Shown: positions 12,501 through 24,170 of the stretch, in pieces
Position numbering within the stretch: the first letter of the stretch is position 1
Layout: every line of letters begins with the position of its first letter
Assembly (NCBI RefSeq): GCF_963662255.1
Contig: NC_085049.1
Coordinates: 64,961,158 to 65,025,157, forward strand
Length of the DNA: 64,000 bases
Reading direction: 5' to 3'
Source: Cinclus cinclus
Lineage: Eukaryota > Chordata > Aves > Passeriformes > Cinclidae
Program-made: the position numbers and the translations under genes
The notes under the pieces: generated by a model
Databases searched by the model: none
The model's input: only the letters and a program-made list of their open reading frames with translations
Told to the model about the DNA's origin: nothing

Positions 12501-15500
12501 GAAGGCAAAGTAAGTATAGTCCATGATTCCCAGCTGCAGGACTTGGAGCATGATGTATAATATTGTTCCTCTTCATTACAAAATTTTACTTACTCTAAAG
12601 ATGGCTTATATGCCTGGAGGGAAAAAAAAAAAAAAGAAAAAAAAAAGAGGTTGTTATTAGTCAGAAATCTAGCAAGTGCAGTTTTATAAGACTAAGAGGA
12701 ACAAGACAAAGTTATGCATATTTTTATTAAGCTGGGCTGTGCCTCCATTCTATTGAGTAATAGAATTTCCTGTTCAGGAGAAACTGGTTAGAAGGGTTGT
12801 GTGGTGATGGGTAAGGTATAAGAGTATCCCTAGGATAAAAAAAAATCAGGAAAAAAAAAAAAAAAACAAATAAAAACTACATATTTTTTTTTATCTGTCT
12901 TTTTCTTCACAGCTTTCAAATGGAATGATTGTACTTATTCTTGAACATAAATTATGGATGCGCTCAGAATCTGCATTGCAGTCTCAACAATGAAGTAACA
13001 CTTGTATTTGTTCTATAGGACTTATCTTTCACTGTTTTCACTTTATAATATTTTCTTTTTAGTACTGCATTGCATTTTCTTCAGCTCACTAAATTTGCTG
13101 TCAGAAGACCTCAAAAGGCACTAGAGAATAATAATAATATTAATAGTAATAGTAGTAATAATAATAATAATAAATAATAATAAATAATATTTTTTTAAAT
13201 GTTTCATCACAAATAATTTTCCACCTGATCATCTGAGATCTCCTTGATCATTACTCCACAGGCATTGATCCTTGTCAACAACAAAATCAGCAAAATAAGC
13301 CCATTAGCTTTTGCTCCTCTGAAGAAACTGGAAAGACTTTACCTGTCCAAGAACAACCTGAAGGAACTCCCAGAAAACATGCCAAAGTCTCTCCAGGAGA
13401 TACGGGCTCATGAGAATGAGATCTCCAAGTTGAGGAAAGCTGTCTTTAATGGACTGAATCAAGTGATTGTCTTAGGTATGAGCATGATAAACTGTAAAAG
13501 ACACAACTGGGTGTTTTTTCAAGATGTTGTTTTTAGTTTGATCAGTGATTACATGTAGAAAACCAACAGATGCCCCAATAAATTGTACCTCCAAATTAGC
13601 TTTGACCTGAAGAATACAGGTACCTACACTGCAGCACAGCTCACAACCGTGTTTTGTTGGCAGAACTAGGCACCAATCCAATCAAGAGTTCAGGCATTGA
13701 AAATGGAGCTTTTCAGGGGATGAAGAGGCTCTCCTACATCCGTATCGCTGACACCAACATTACAAGCATCCCAAAGGGTAAGAAATTCAATTAGTATGTC
13801 AGAGATATGCATGGGTATAGTGTGATAACTTCTACCAAGCTGGGAAAAAAAATATTATGGAAGCTTTTTGAGTCTGTCTTTAAAGTATCTATTTCTAGAT
13901 CAGATGACTTTTACTAGTTTGGAAAATTTTGGCTTTTGGTTACAAGAAGCTCCGTGAGAGGAGCATTGTAAAATGCCATTTTATGTTTTTTTGATTTTTT
14001 TGTCTCATAGCTGAAATATAAAATGAAAAAATGTTTTCAGCCTCCAAGCCTGGTTATTGAGCCTGATTAACATTACACTATTGTAAACTCATGTAGAATT
14101 AATTGAAGTTATACAAGCATAAAATCAACCTTCCACATGCCTGTGGATTTGAAGCCAAAAATATTGTCCCTATAACAAAACAGAAAACTTTCCTATTTTT
14201 CAAGGCACTCAATTGCAAATTCCTACAAAATAAGAACAATTTCATTGTAATTTATTTAAAACAAAACAAACAAACAAGAATGGTTCCAATTCAGAGGAAA
14301 TTATATTCAATTTATTCATACTTCAGCCAACAGATTGTTTTGAAATGGCTGAAAACTTTTTGAAAGATAATACTGGTTGTTTTTCTTTTTTTCCCATATT
14401 TCCTATTTTGGATTTTCTTTTGAGGGACCTCAGATAGGTAAAATATGTTTCTGCCTTTTTTTTCCTGATAAACAGAATTTGTAAAGTAGTACCCTAACAT
14501 TAAATTAACATTAAAATTATTTTGCCTCTTACTTACAGTTGCATTTTCTACTGCAGTTTCTTGTTAAATATCTAGATGCCACATGTTTGCACATTTATGT
14601 ATCTGGATAGTCTGGCTAAAATAAGAGTTCTTTACACGTCCTGTCTACATAATCATGAAGACTAGAAGTAGTGAGTGAGGAGAATTTAATTTAGGTATTT
14701 TTCAAGAATTGACTGTTTAATAATAACTCTAGGAGCTTGGTCTTATTTCATTGCATGCTAAATAAATTGTAACTAGCTGTTTTCTCTTTCTCTTATGGTG
14801 AAAGTCCTTTATTTCACTTAGTGAATTGCTCACGGGCATGTTTAGAAAAAAATCTGTCAACTGAATAAGAACCTTGATACAGTGCAAGTATTTTTAAAAA
14901 ATATAAGAATCCAGATTAATCAAAAGTAATTTGATGGTGTTCTCTCTTTCAGGCCTTCCTCCATCCCTTACTGAACTTCACCTTGATGGCAACAAAATCA
15001 GCAAAATTGATGCTGAAAGTCTGTCTGGACTCACCAACTTGGCAAAGTAAGAATAATTTTCTTCTTTTCACATTAAAAACATAAAACTGAAGTCACCACA
15101 CACACTTATAAAACATCATTCTGGGCTTCATGAGTATTAGAATCATTGAAATAATCATAACTTAGCAGGAAAGGCTTGTAAGGATTTGCGTAGCGATTCA
15201 AGAAAACAAACATTTTATTTTCTTGACAAAACTTTTCATCTGTTTTCAATTATGAGTGCTATATGCTCAGGACAACTGTTTACTTGATTTATGAAACAAA
15301 ACAAAACAAACAAACTCAACAAAACAAAAACCAAAAAAAACCCCACAACCAAACAAGAACAATTACACTTTTATATCACATTTCTTTCATTGCACGTCCA
15401 TCTTTGGTTTATACAATTCTCTCAGAACTCAGCAATGCTCATGCAGTTTGACTGGAAACTGAGGAAAAAAAGTACATGGGAACCAAAACTTCTTTCAACA

Positions 15501-18500
15501 ATGATTCCTTTGTTTCCCAAGAAAGGCAAGTCTGCAATGAGTCCAGGTACAAGACTAAGGAAAAAAAAATCATAAAATTTAATTGCAAAATTGTTACTGT
15601 CAGAGTGACTTTGCTAATCTGTGACTATGTTGTTGAATATGTGTCTCTAACTGTAGGAAAATAAAAGGCCAAAAGGTCCTTATAGAGAATGATTTCTGAA
15701 TTCATTCACGTAGAAAACCAGGTAGCACAGTAAAATGGGCCTTTCCTACAAGTAAATTTTATAACTTAATGCTTCTAAAATTTACTATGAAAATAGTTTG
15801 AGAAAAGAATGATAGTCAGACTTTTAACCAGATTAATGGATCTAATTAATGGATTTTCATCTTATTAATTCTGCTTTTCATAATGAGGGTAAAAAAGAGA
15901 AATCAGAGAAAGATTACTGGGTAGCAGAAGTTGTTTATTGCTATTTATAGTAGACTGGACAGCAGTTCAATACAATGAAGTATATAGCAACGTACACTTA
16001 CGTTGAATCTGAAAATTCCAAGATATAAAGCTTAGAACAGCTTTTCAGAGCTTATAAATTAAGACATTTCAAATTATCTTCTATTTTAATATTTTATCAC
16101 AGACTCAAAAAAAAATCTGTCCTACATTTTATTGAAAAAATAAAAATACTATAATTATTGATTAGAGGACTATAAAGCAGATATTTTTTGTTAGAGAGGC
16201 TTAGTATAGAATATAACATTCTTCAGAGAAATTATGAAGAAATCTTCCAAAACAAGATGATAACTACTCAAGTACAGAGTAATTTACATTACTGGAGGTT
16301 GTGGGGCATGTTAACTGCTCTGCAGATGACACAGTTTTTCCACTTTTCTCATTCACACTTGGAAAACATCACAGGCAGCATCACATGGACGACACTGTTG
16401 GAAGTCTGCCTTAAGACATGAAGTTTTAAACAGGAAGTGCCAATGGACTCCTAAAAATATCTAAACTTGGGCTGCTTCTATTGTGCCTGTACTGTATGGA
16501 GCAACAAGATATTCTGTTGACCATGATGAGGAAATGTGAAGCTGCTCAGAGCAGACTCCAAGTTTTAAACCTCTCTGCGCCCTATGATTTATGCAGATAA
16601 CCTAAGCATGGTCAGAGATGCTCCTATGCAAAGGTGAGAAGTAAGGAAAAGCACAGATTGGTGAGCAAGGAGCACACTGAACAAAGCAGAACAGACAGAT
16701 GACGAAAGGAGGGAGCTATGGAAGAGCTCCAGCCCAGCTTAAGAACCCCCCGTTTTTATTGACACATCTAAGTTTTCAGAGATATTAGGACAGGGTCAGA
16801 TAACCTTGTTCGTGCCAACTCAAGCTTGGCAGTCTAATAGTTGACCTAAAGCACAGATAAACTTTGAAAAACAGGCGATTTTTGTGACTGTGTTAAGGAA
16901 TTTTAAACTATAAAATATTTCATACAAGAGCTTGTTGTAAGCAAATTGCTCATTCTCATTTGAGTTTTCTGGAATTCTAGTAGGTGCACAATATTTGTCC
17001 TTTTTGTTTGTTTTTATTTTTTCCTTGTAAAATTGCTCTTAAGTCTTTCAAAAGACTTCATAGAGTCCTTCAGTGAAAAAATAATGATCTTATGAAAGTA
17101 AACTCAACAAAGACTTTGCTGGTTACACGTAGGAAGGAGCTCCAGGAGGACATTCACATTACACATCTGATATTACTAGTGTCTATATTCTAATAAAGCT
17201 CACTGAAATGGTCTAGCTCCATACAGTGAAGTTGGAACCAAACAAAGGGAGTTTTAGATTCCGTATCAGGAAAAATTTCTTCACTGAAGGGGTAATCAGG
17301 CACTTCAACAGGCTGCCCAGGGAAGTGGTGGAATCACCATTCCTGGAAGTGTTCAAAAAGCATGTGGATGTGGCACCTTGAGACACGGTTTAGGGGTAAA
17401 CATGGTGAGGCTGCATTAACTTTTTAACCCAGTGGTCTTAAAGGTCTTTTCTAACCTTAATAATTCTATTATTCCAAGCCCATAATGATAATATTGGTGT
17501 TGAGCATCATGAAGTTTCTTTTAAAAAGGTAGTGGAAATGATTTGGCAGACGTGTTGGAGAAAAAAGGTGGAAAAGTATTTGAGAATTTCTTCGATTTTG
17601 AGATATGTTTTTGATGATGTCCTTATGATGCTTAATGATTTAGAGCACTGGGATGAGTTCTACTGAAACACTGGGAAAATATTACTTATTCACTAATAAA
17701 AAAGGAAATTATATATCAATGTTTGAAGCAAGAGTGATTTTTCAAATTATTCCCCTATTTTCCTATGAGAAGAGTGATGAAGACCATATTCTTTCCAAAA
17801 ACTCTTAATCACCCTCTATTTTACACAATAATATTGATTTTCTTCATCTGTAAGCATAGCCCCAAGTGACTGGGAGTTTTTTGTAAGACATTTGGAGGAG
17901 ATGTCATTGCATATGATTTCTCTCCTCCTGGGATTTAGGTACATTTCACTACTAACTCCTCTAATTTCATTCTTTCCCTAGAAGACTGTGAAAAGGACTG
18001 TGTTTCTTCAACAGACTAATTTGAGAGTCAGAACTGCTTTTTTTTCATACTGGTCTCCCAGGTTTGACACATCTGCTTGTAGACCTGCATGCATAGTGAG
18101 CACATATTTAGATATGTGTCAAACAAGAATTTATAGCCCTCTGACAAAATGTGGAGGTTTTTTTTCCCCAATCCTTTCTAAGACATTCACTATGAATACC
18201 CATCACTGAAGTCCTTTGTAATAATTCTGTAGGACTTTGAATTAATTGCTCTTCAGGATCCAATTCATCATGGCTTCCTAAATCTTGGTACACTCTTTTC
18301 AAAAGAAAGTTCATTTGAATAATATTTAATGAAAATTCTTTATTATCAGATTCTAACTAGGAGATGGGATACTGTGAATTGATTTCTGAGTGAAGTAACT
18401 TCATCTCTATGACATCCTCATTAAATTCTCCTTTGTCATTTAATAGTTTGAAAACCCTGCGATATTTAAATAAGTATGATAAGACTATTTGCATTATATG

Positions 18501-21090
18501 TAATGCTAATTAATACTAGGAATCCTTTCAGCCATAAAGATCAAGCAGAGTTTTCAGTTTTGTGATTTTATTCTTGTTTCAGACCCTGACTTGTGAAACT
18601 GCTAGAAGCCACAAAGAATTACAGGTTTTTAGATAACTGTAAAGAAGACTTTCTTTAAAAGTACTCCTCCACAACAAATGGTTTTAACATGAGGTTTCTT
18701 ATTACCCATAATAAATTATCTTATCAATTAAGCTATTAACCTCAGAGCATTTTCCCCTTCCACATTAAAAAAAAAATGTTTAGAGAAAAACAGACCTAGT
18801 TTAAAGAAAAATAGATGAGCTAAGTTTAGCCTTTATAGAAATGATTTTCTAAAATTACAATACTTCTGATGGTGACAACTCCTGAAGCACGGTCACTGAT
18901 TTCTTTACTGCAACACAGAGTATTGTAAATTATGTGACTCTCTGGAAAAAAATTCTGTAGTTTAGTAATTGCAAGCCAAAATACTATCAACACAGAAATA
19001 CAGAGATAGAAACAGATTATCCACATTGAAATTAAATTGCTCTACAAAGCTAGTATGTGAATGCGTAAAGCAGAAAGGATGATTTTGTCACGAAAAGTCT
19101 GGATTGGAATTTAGGAGAAATGTGTAAGTCTCCCTTCTGTGTCCTACTAAAGGGATCATGAAGGATGACTGAGCTCCTGTTTCCAGCATGTAACATGGCT
19201 TTAACTACTTAACTATCTTAGAAGGATGTGGTGGAGTTTTAAGCTCAACAGTTCTGGGAATACTGGTTATGTAGTTGGACTAAATGTTTAAGACAATGCT
19301 CCTAAATTTACAAGTATCATTTATTCAGTGTTTCAGCTTTTAAAGAGAAACTAGTGCCTATGGAGGTGCTCAGTACCTATCTACACCAGGATTAGTCATA
19401 CAGCTCATCAAAGTATGCAGTATCACAACTTGAATGATGTAATTATGATCGTTCACATCACATGTCAATCTTATTTATTTTTTTATTTAAGCTAGCTCTA
19501 CCTAGCTCACACGTAATTCTGAAAATTAGCCTGGTGTGTTGTGCAACAGTAGTGTGGAGAAGCAATCAACTCAAGGAAGATAGTTATGTGGGCAAATTTA
19601 ACAATTTTTTCCCCTGTTTTTGTTTTGTTTTCTTTTGTTTTTGTTCGTGTTTCATATTTTTCAGATTGGGTCTCAGTTTCAACAGTATTTCTTCAGTTGA
19701 GAATGGCTCTCTTAACAACGTACCTCATCTGAGGGAGCTCCACTTGAACAACAATGAACTTGTCAGAGTACCCAGTGGACTGGGTGATCACAAATATATA
19801 CAGGTAAAGTTTATAATACTGTCTCAGAGAGCAATAGTTGAAAGATTCCTAGTGGTATTTGTGTGTTTATTCAGTTTTGAACAGAAACATGCGTAGTATT
19901 TTTAATGATGTAAGTTTCATACACACTTGAATTATCAAGGAAATGTTGAATACAACAGGAAGATCTTATTCTGTTTTTTTGTTGGTTTTTTGTGTGGAAA
20001 TTGTTATGGAGGTGTTTAGATCTGGAGGCATAAATTTGTTGTCTCCGTGTGTTTGAGGGGCCACTAAAAAAAAAGGGGGGATTATTTGTGTACTTTGGTT
20101 TCCTCTTTACTCAAAAAAATAATTTCTAAGAAGTTTAATTTTTTTATTTTTTTTTCACTTCTACTAACATTTTGCAACCTTTCCCAATAGCCTTTCCTTT
20201 GTTATGTCACAAAATTGTGTCATCAGGTGGGCAAATAGACAAAATAGGCATTTCACATCACCAGTATTTTTGATGTCCTTTTGGCTGGATATCTAGAAAT
20301 ATTGCCTCCTGGGATCAATTTAAGTCTGTCTTCACCCAGACTAAGATTTTACAGGAAAGAAAGCTCCCAAAAAAGGAAGACTCCCAAATGTAAATTACCC
20401 CTTGCATGTAGCTTGAAAAAATTCTCAACAAATTGTGAATCTGGAACAAAATAATATTCATCAGCTATTTTAAATCATCATTAGTGGTTACTTTGGCTCT
20501 GAGTCCTGTATAGTTGCACTCATGAGAATGGAAATATTAGAGCTGGAGATAAAGCAATTAGCTTTGAATGCATTCTCTGTATACAGCACATGCTCCTGAG
20601 CCACGGCGCTGTACTAACAATTTTACATCTTTGGCTCCTCTTCTTGCTACATTACCACCAGCTGACAGTAGCATTACTAGCTTGCCTTGCACAGTTTGTG
20701 CACCTTCTGTAGAAATTATGTCAATTGGGTATATGCTAGGTATTTTGAAAAGTAAACAGATTCAAGGATTTGTTCGGAAAGAAGATGTATTTGTGTAATG
20801 TTGCCAAAACACATAGGAAGCATTGAGTATGAAATCACTGATCTTATTTGCCGTGATATCTCAATTTCTTACTTCAGTTCTTGTATGCTTTTCAGGTGGT
20901 CTATCTTCATAACAACAAAATTGCTTCCATTGGTATCAACGACTTTTGCCCTCTTGGCTACAACACCAAAAAGGCCAGCTATTCTGGTGTGAGCCTCTTC
21001 AGCAACCCCGTGCAGTACTGGGAAATCCAGCCCTCTGCTTTCCGGTGCATCCATGAACGCTCTGCAGTACAGATTGGAAATTACAAATAG
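3341..21090 (+). CDS. DCN: Decorin, 3' six coding exons (partial gene; 5' exons outside window)
   Basis: Joined exons 3341-3453, 13262-13475, 13664-13777, 14953-15046, 19665-19803 and 20896-21090 give 869 nt including a TAG stop, or 288 complete residues after a split first codon. Decorin is a secreted class I SLRP that binds collagen fibrils and growth factors. The exon sizes and phases match the vertebrate decorin plan, and the protein is nearly collinear with human decorin from the first leucine-rich repeat to the C-terminus. The collagen-binding segment [11 protein letters not shown] is present unchanged. The C-terminal ear repeat carries its two cysteines (DFCP and FRCIH) and the protein ends in GNYK. 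Sequons are seen at NIT and NGS. The signal peptide, propeptide, Ser glycosaminoglycan site and N-terminal cysteine cluster must lie upstream of position 1. Every junction is GT-AG and keeps the frame. Biglycan is the nearest alternative, but the motifs and the LUM/KERA neighbours indicate decorin. Confidence 0.97.
3482..3513 (+). repeat. Poly(A) tract, 32 A
   Basis: An uninterrupted run of 32 A bases followed by ggggtgggg lies 28 nt after the donor of the DCN 113-nt exon. No SINE or processed-gene body is visible 5' of it; the sequence before it is the exon and its donor. Confidence 0.95.
4436..4580 (+). repeat. Compound pentanucleotide microsatellite (CTATT)13(CTATC)14
   Basis: Thirteen perfect CTATT units (4436-4500) change abruptly to fourteen perfect CTATC units (4501-4570). 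One CTATT and one CCATT end the array. The long open frames across this region are produced by the repeat and are not genes. Confidence 0.97.
4779..4800. repeat. 22-bp perfect AT palindrome
   Basis: The sequence gata-T7-A7-tatc is identical to its own reverse complement. It could extrude as a small cruciform or simply be AT-rich chance sequence. Confidence 0.9.
5528..5601 (+). mobile_element. CR1 LINE 3' tail fragment
   Basis: The motif caaggtctccttccaaccca followed by gaccattccacgattctgtg is the characteristic 3' end of CR1 elements. Only about 75 bp is recognisable, and the left border is approximate. Confidence 0.75.
13127..13190 (+). repeat. Imperfect (TAA)n microsatellite
   Basis: ATA/TAA trinucleotide units with interspersed TAG units and two four-base slips lie about 70 bp upstream of the 214-nt DCN exon acceptor, close to where a branch point could be. 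Confidence 0.92.
13262..13475 (+). CDS. DCN: DCN coding exon: LRRs with [16 protein letters not shown]
   Basis: This 214-nt exon follows the acceptor ttactccacag, starts in phase 0 and leaves one base (g) for the next codon before donor gtatga. It encodes [36 protein letters not shown] and [20 protein letters not shown], which are consecutive decorin repeats. An open frame here runs 5' and 3' into intron, but homology and splice phase fix both borders. Confidence 0.96.
13664..13777 (+). CDS. DCN: DCN coding exon with the collagen-binding [11 protein letters not shown] repeat
   Basis: This 114-nt exon starts after tttgttggcag and ends before gtaaga. It completes the split Glu codon and leaves one base of a Gly codon. 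It encodes [19 protein letters not shown], then [16 protein letters not shown]. The [11 protein letters not shown] stretch is the established type I collagen-binding surface of decorin, and NIT is an N-glycosylation sequon. Only 188 bp of intron separate it from the preceding exon. Confidence 0.96.
13778..14952 (+). other. DCN intron, 1.2 kb
   Basis: This AT-rich intron lies between the 114-nt and 94-nt exons. I see no repeat element or additional exon in it. Confidence 0.8.
14953..15046 (+). CDS. DCN: DCN coding exon: [15 protein letters not shown] repeat
   Basis: This 94-nt exon follows tctctctttcag and ends before gtaaga. It encodes [20 protein letters not shown] followed by [11 protein letters not shown]. 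The Lys codon is split 2+1 across the next intron, as expected for DCN. The next intron is 4,618 bp. Confidence 0.96.
15047..19664 (+). other. DCN intron, 4.6 kb
   Basis: The intron contains an AAAAC-type simple repeat near 15296-15350, one CR1 copy at about 17230-17478 and otherwise unremarkable AT-rich sequence. Short open frames such as 16188-16421 have no splice context or family resemblance that I can identify. Confidence 0.8.
17230..17478 (+). mobile_element. CR1 LINE 3' fragment, forward orientation
   Basis: The segment contains tcaggaaaaatttcttcact, caggctgcccagggaagtgg and tggaatcaccattcctggaa, then aaaggtcttttctaacctta and a terminal attctattattcc. These are hallmarks of the CR1 non-coding 3' region. 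It is about 250 bp, 5'-truncated, and sits within a DCN intron. Confidence 0.88.
19665..19803 (+). CDS. DCN: DCN coding exon: [15 protein letters not shown] repeat
   Basis: This 139-nt exon follows atatttttcag and ends CAG before gtaaag. It encodes [20 protein letters not shown] then [18 protein letters not shown] and DHKYIQ. NGS is an N-glycosylation sequon conserved with human decorin. A pyrimidine- and G/T-rich tract of roughly 60 bases precedes the acceptor. Confidence 0.96.
19804..20895 (+). other. Last DCN intron, 1.1 kb
   Basis: This AT-rich intron lies before the terminal DCN exon. Nothing else was recognised in it. Confidence 0.8.
20896..21090 (+). CDS. DCN: DCN terminal coding exon: ear repeat and C-terminus
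   Basis: This 195-nt coding segment follows tatgcttttcag and runs to the TAG stop at 21088-21090. It encodes [19 protein letters not shown], the ear repeat with [20 protein letters not shown], then [16 protein letters not shown]. The two cysteines form the expected C-terminal disulfide. At the position of the third human N-glycan (NNNIS as I recall it) this gene reads NNKIAS, so no sequon remains. Confidence 0.97.
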   Translation: MVYLHNNKIASIGINDFCPLGYNTKKASYSGVSLFSNPVQYWEIQPSAFRCIHERSAVQIGNYK

Positions 21091-21661
21091 ATGTCTAAAG
21101 ATGGGGTTTGGTTGCGTTCCAGCTAAAGTATCTCTCGTTATAGGCCTGTTCAAACGATTAACAATTAACACCAAATGCCAGAAACTTCACAATAAAGTGG
21201 AGATGATCCATTGATTTAGAATAAATGAGACATTACAGACGTACAAGAGTGAGCATACCATCAATAAGAATTGCCAACTGTGCTTTAAACTGACTTATTT
21301 CAGCCTTCTTTTCCAGCATGCTTTCTGTGGCATTTTTCAGTTTGCTGAATGCTACAGGTTTTCAGTTTCCACTGTATATGAAATTCGGAGTAAATATTTT
21401 TCAAGTTATGATATATTAAAAAAAAAAAAGATAGTGATTGAGGTTATTTTTATAGCCACACACAGAAAAATAGCAGAGGGGAAAAAAGACTCAAATCATC
21501 TTGAGACTTGAGAAGGTAAGAGTTACCTCCTTTAAATTTATTTCAAGCCCTGGAGGTTTAAAAATATCCACTATAACTCTAAGATAATTCTGAATGTATC
21601 TATTTAGCAGAGGCAAATAAAGTTGTTGCTAATGTCATTATTTTTGGAAAAATAAAATAAA
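21091..21661 (+). other. DCN: DCN 3' untranslated region (end uncertain)
   Basis: The AT-rich sequence after the decorin stop contains AATAAA at 21191-21196, 21220-21225 and 21616-21621, and an overlapping pair at 21651-21661. A further AATAAA lies at 22288-22293. I place the likely end near the 21651-21661 pair, but which signal is used cannot be decided from sequence alone. Confidence 0.5.
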
Positions 21662-24015
21662 TTCATATTGTACACATAGTTCTTAAAAGTTTGCCATTCT
21701 TCTAGAGCAATGCTATTCAGAATTAGCCTAACATCATCCTAATGAAAAAAAATATTGAGTAGTCTGCAGTAAAAACCTTTTAACCTATATCTGGAACTCG
21801 ATGAGTAAATTTCTCTAGTGCAAATCCTTCTCACCGTAGTCACAAGAGCAGTTTTCATGACTGTACTGCCTTGAAGAGTATGGTATAAGGATTTAGTAAT
21901 TGTTATCAATCCATGTATTTATCTAAACAAAAAAAAGCATAGCATTTCACTTTTCACTTGTTCTGCATTGTACATTTGTCAGCATCCTTTACTGGTTCTG
22001 TTTTTTTAAAGAATGAATTAATTGTGAATTAGAGATGTGCAGGCTCCTCAGTCTGACAAATTTGTGGAATTTCGACTATAGAAGGAAAACCATGAGTATG
22101 GAAATATATAAAGTGAAATAACTTCATTTGTGGACGTTGTTGGGACATCATTTGTAGATGTATCTACTTAGAGTGATTTGGACCCCTCTGTAAATTAGAA
22201 TTCTTCAACCCATCCCAGCAGGTAGCAAGCACCTCAAAGGTAGGCTGCACATTTCTACTGTCAATCTTCAAAGCTAAACATATACTCAATAAAAACTTCA
22301 CCTGAAAACAATCTTCTGCAGACTCTTAATACTCCAAGGTCAATCTCTCTAATTTGTAAAACTTATATGTCATTTATATTAAAGAATAACGTAATACAGG
22401 CAAACTCCAAAGTGTTTGTCATTCTTATTTTCTTTTGATAAAATAACATCAGTGTGTCAGAACTTAAGTCTTGAAAATGGAATATCTTTGTCATGATGAT
22501 AGCTAAAGTAAAAATAAGTTGTGTAAATTCTTTTGCCCCAAGGAATTTTTTCATGCCTAACTCTCATAGGTATTTTTTTAGGAGCAAACAAGTATAGTCT
22601 TTTTATAGCTGTCATTTATTCAGTAGTAAATGATTGGAAACAATTATCAATCACTATAACCACTACACATGGTGTAGTGAAAAAGCACTCTAGTGCTAGT
22701 GCTGTAGGGTTTCAACACTTCTGAGCTATCTTCTTCATATAGTAGCCAATGATTTCTCTGCTTTCTGTCTGTTTTTCTTCTAGGTTTCACGTTTTCAGAG
22801 AGTTATTTTTAAATAAAACAAACAGCATTTGATATCTTTCTGTCGCAGGAGGGAAAACCCTCCAGAAAATCATCAGTTAAGTTGGTTTTTTTTTCTTTTT
22901 GGTTCTTGGTTGTGCAGACTTCACACAGAAAACTAAGCGCTGGCATTTCAAGCAAGAGCAAAGCCATTGTCTTAGCCTGAAAAACTCCACAGAGTTTGTA
23001 TGTACAGAAAGAGATTCACACACACACACAAAAAAAACCTACCTAAGTCATCATGTAAACATAGGAACAAACTTTCCATTTCTCCATCCATATTTTAAAC
23101 ATCTCACATACTGAGGCTTTTCTTTCAAATTAGACCAAACTTTGAGTCTGATCCTCCTCTGTAATACCCTGTCAAGCTTGCTTCTTGCTGCTAAATCATA
23201 AGTTATTCCTCAAAAAATGCATTCCCTTCTGTCAGCCAAGGGCTGCAAAGATAGTAGGACTTTCCTGATTCCCAATCTTTCTCAATGGAACAGAATAAGC
23301 GAATCCTATAACAAGAGACCTAACAAGATCATAACAAATTTAAAAAGTAAACGGTGTTGGCTTTCCATAAATTGTGCAGCCACACCAACAATGTTTGGCT
23401 GATGGGATTCTATCCACACACAGCATCTGCAGAGACTTCAAAGCAGCGGGAAGCCCAATACTTTTAAAACTGCTTTTCATATAAATAAAGAACAGATGTT
23501 TTTCCATCTTAAAAACAAAACAAGGAAAGAAAAAAAAAAAAAAAGAACAAACACAAAACAATCTATAAACAACTGGGTGGAAAGAAATAAGAGAATTAAA
23601 GTAGAAAGGCTTTGGGCCTTGCAGTGCATCCTCAATTTCTTCATAAAGTATGAAGGCAGTAAAATGGTCACAACACTTGGACTCAAACACATAAAGAATA
23701 ATACCCTTGTTTCCTGGTGCAGCCTAAAACATCTTACCCCTTACTGCCATAAAGGTGTGGCCATCACTTAGCCTGGTTTCCCCTGCAGTGCAGCCAGTGA
23801 TGGACAGTCATCAGAAACTCAACTGCTGATGTATAAATGACACTAAATCTAATTTCATTTCCAGGAAAGCATCGGCTCCTAAATCCTTGGCAACTGTGTT
23901 GCTCTCATTTCCAAGACCATACACTTTTTTTTTTTTTTTCAGTTGCCTTCACACACTGTTTGTAAAATTCTCTAAGCACAAGGTCTGGCAAGAGCTCTTT
24001 GGCCTATAATTTGAT

Positions 24016-24170
24016 TTGGGAGTTTTTTGGGGCTTTTTTCGTTGTTTGGGATTTTTTTGTGTTGTTGTTTTTGGTTTTTTGTTGTTGGGGTTTTTGTTTG
24101 TTTTTTGAGGTTTTTTGGGGGGGGTTGGTGGATTTTTGTGTGTTTTGATTTTGTTTTTGTTTTATTTTGA
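24016..24170 (+). repeat. G/T-biased low-complexity tract
   Basis: For about 150 bp the + strand is almost entirely T and G. It includes GGGG runs and one run of eight G at 24117-24124. It is strand-asymmetric simple sequence. Confidence 0.85.

Larger units (their letters stand above)
3454..13261 (+). other. DCN intron, 9.8 kb
   Basis: This intron separates the 113-nt and 214-nt decorin exons. It contains the poly(A) tract at 3482, the pentanucleotide satellite at 4436-4580, a 22-bp perfect palindrome at 4779-4800, a short CR1 tail at 5528-5601, a TTTC microsatellite near 9722-9740, a strongly AT-rich stretch at 10865-10980, A-rich runs near 12621-12650 and 12851-12869, and a TAA-type repeat at 13127-13190. 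I see no further exon or RNA gene. Confidence 0.8.

Noticed and set aside
20869..21174. 101-codon minus-strand open frame
   Set aside because: It is the antisense shadow of the terminal DCN exon; the sense strand has clear decorin homology.
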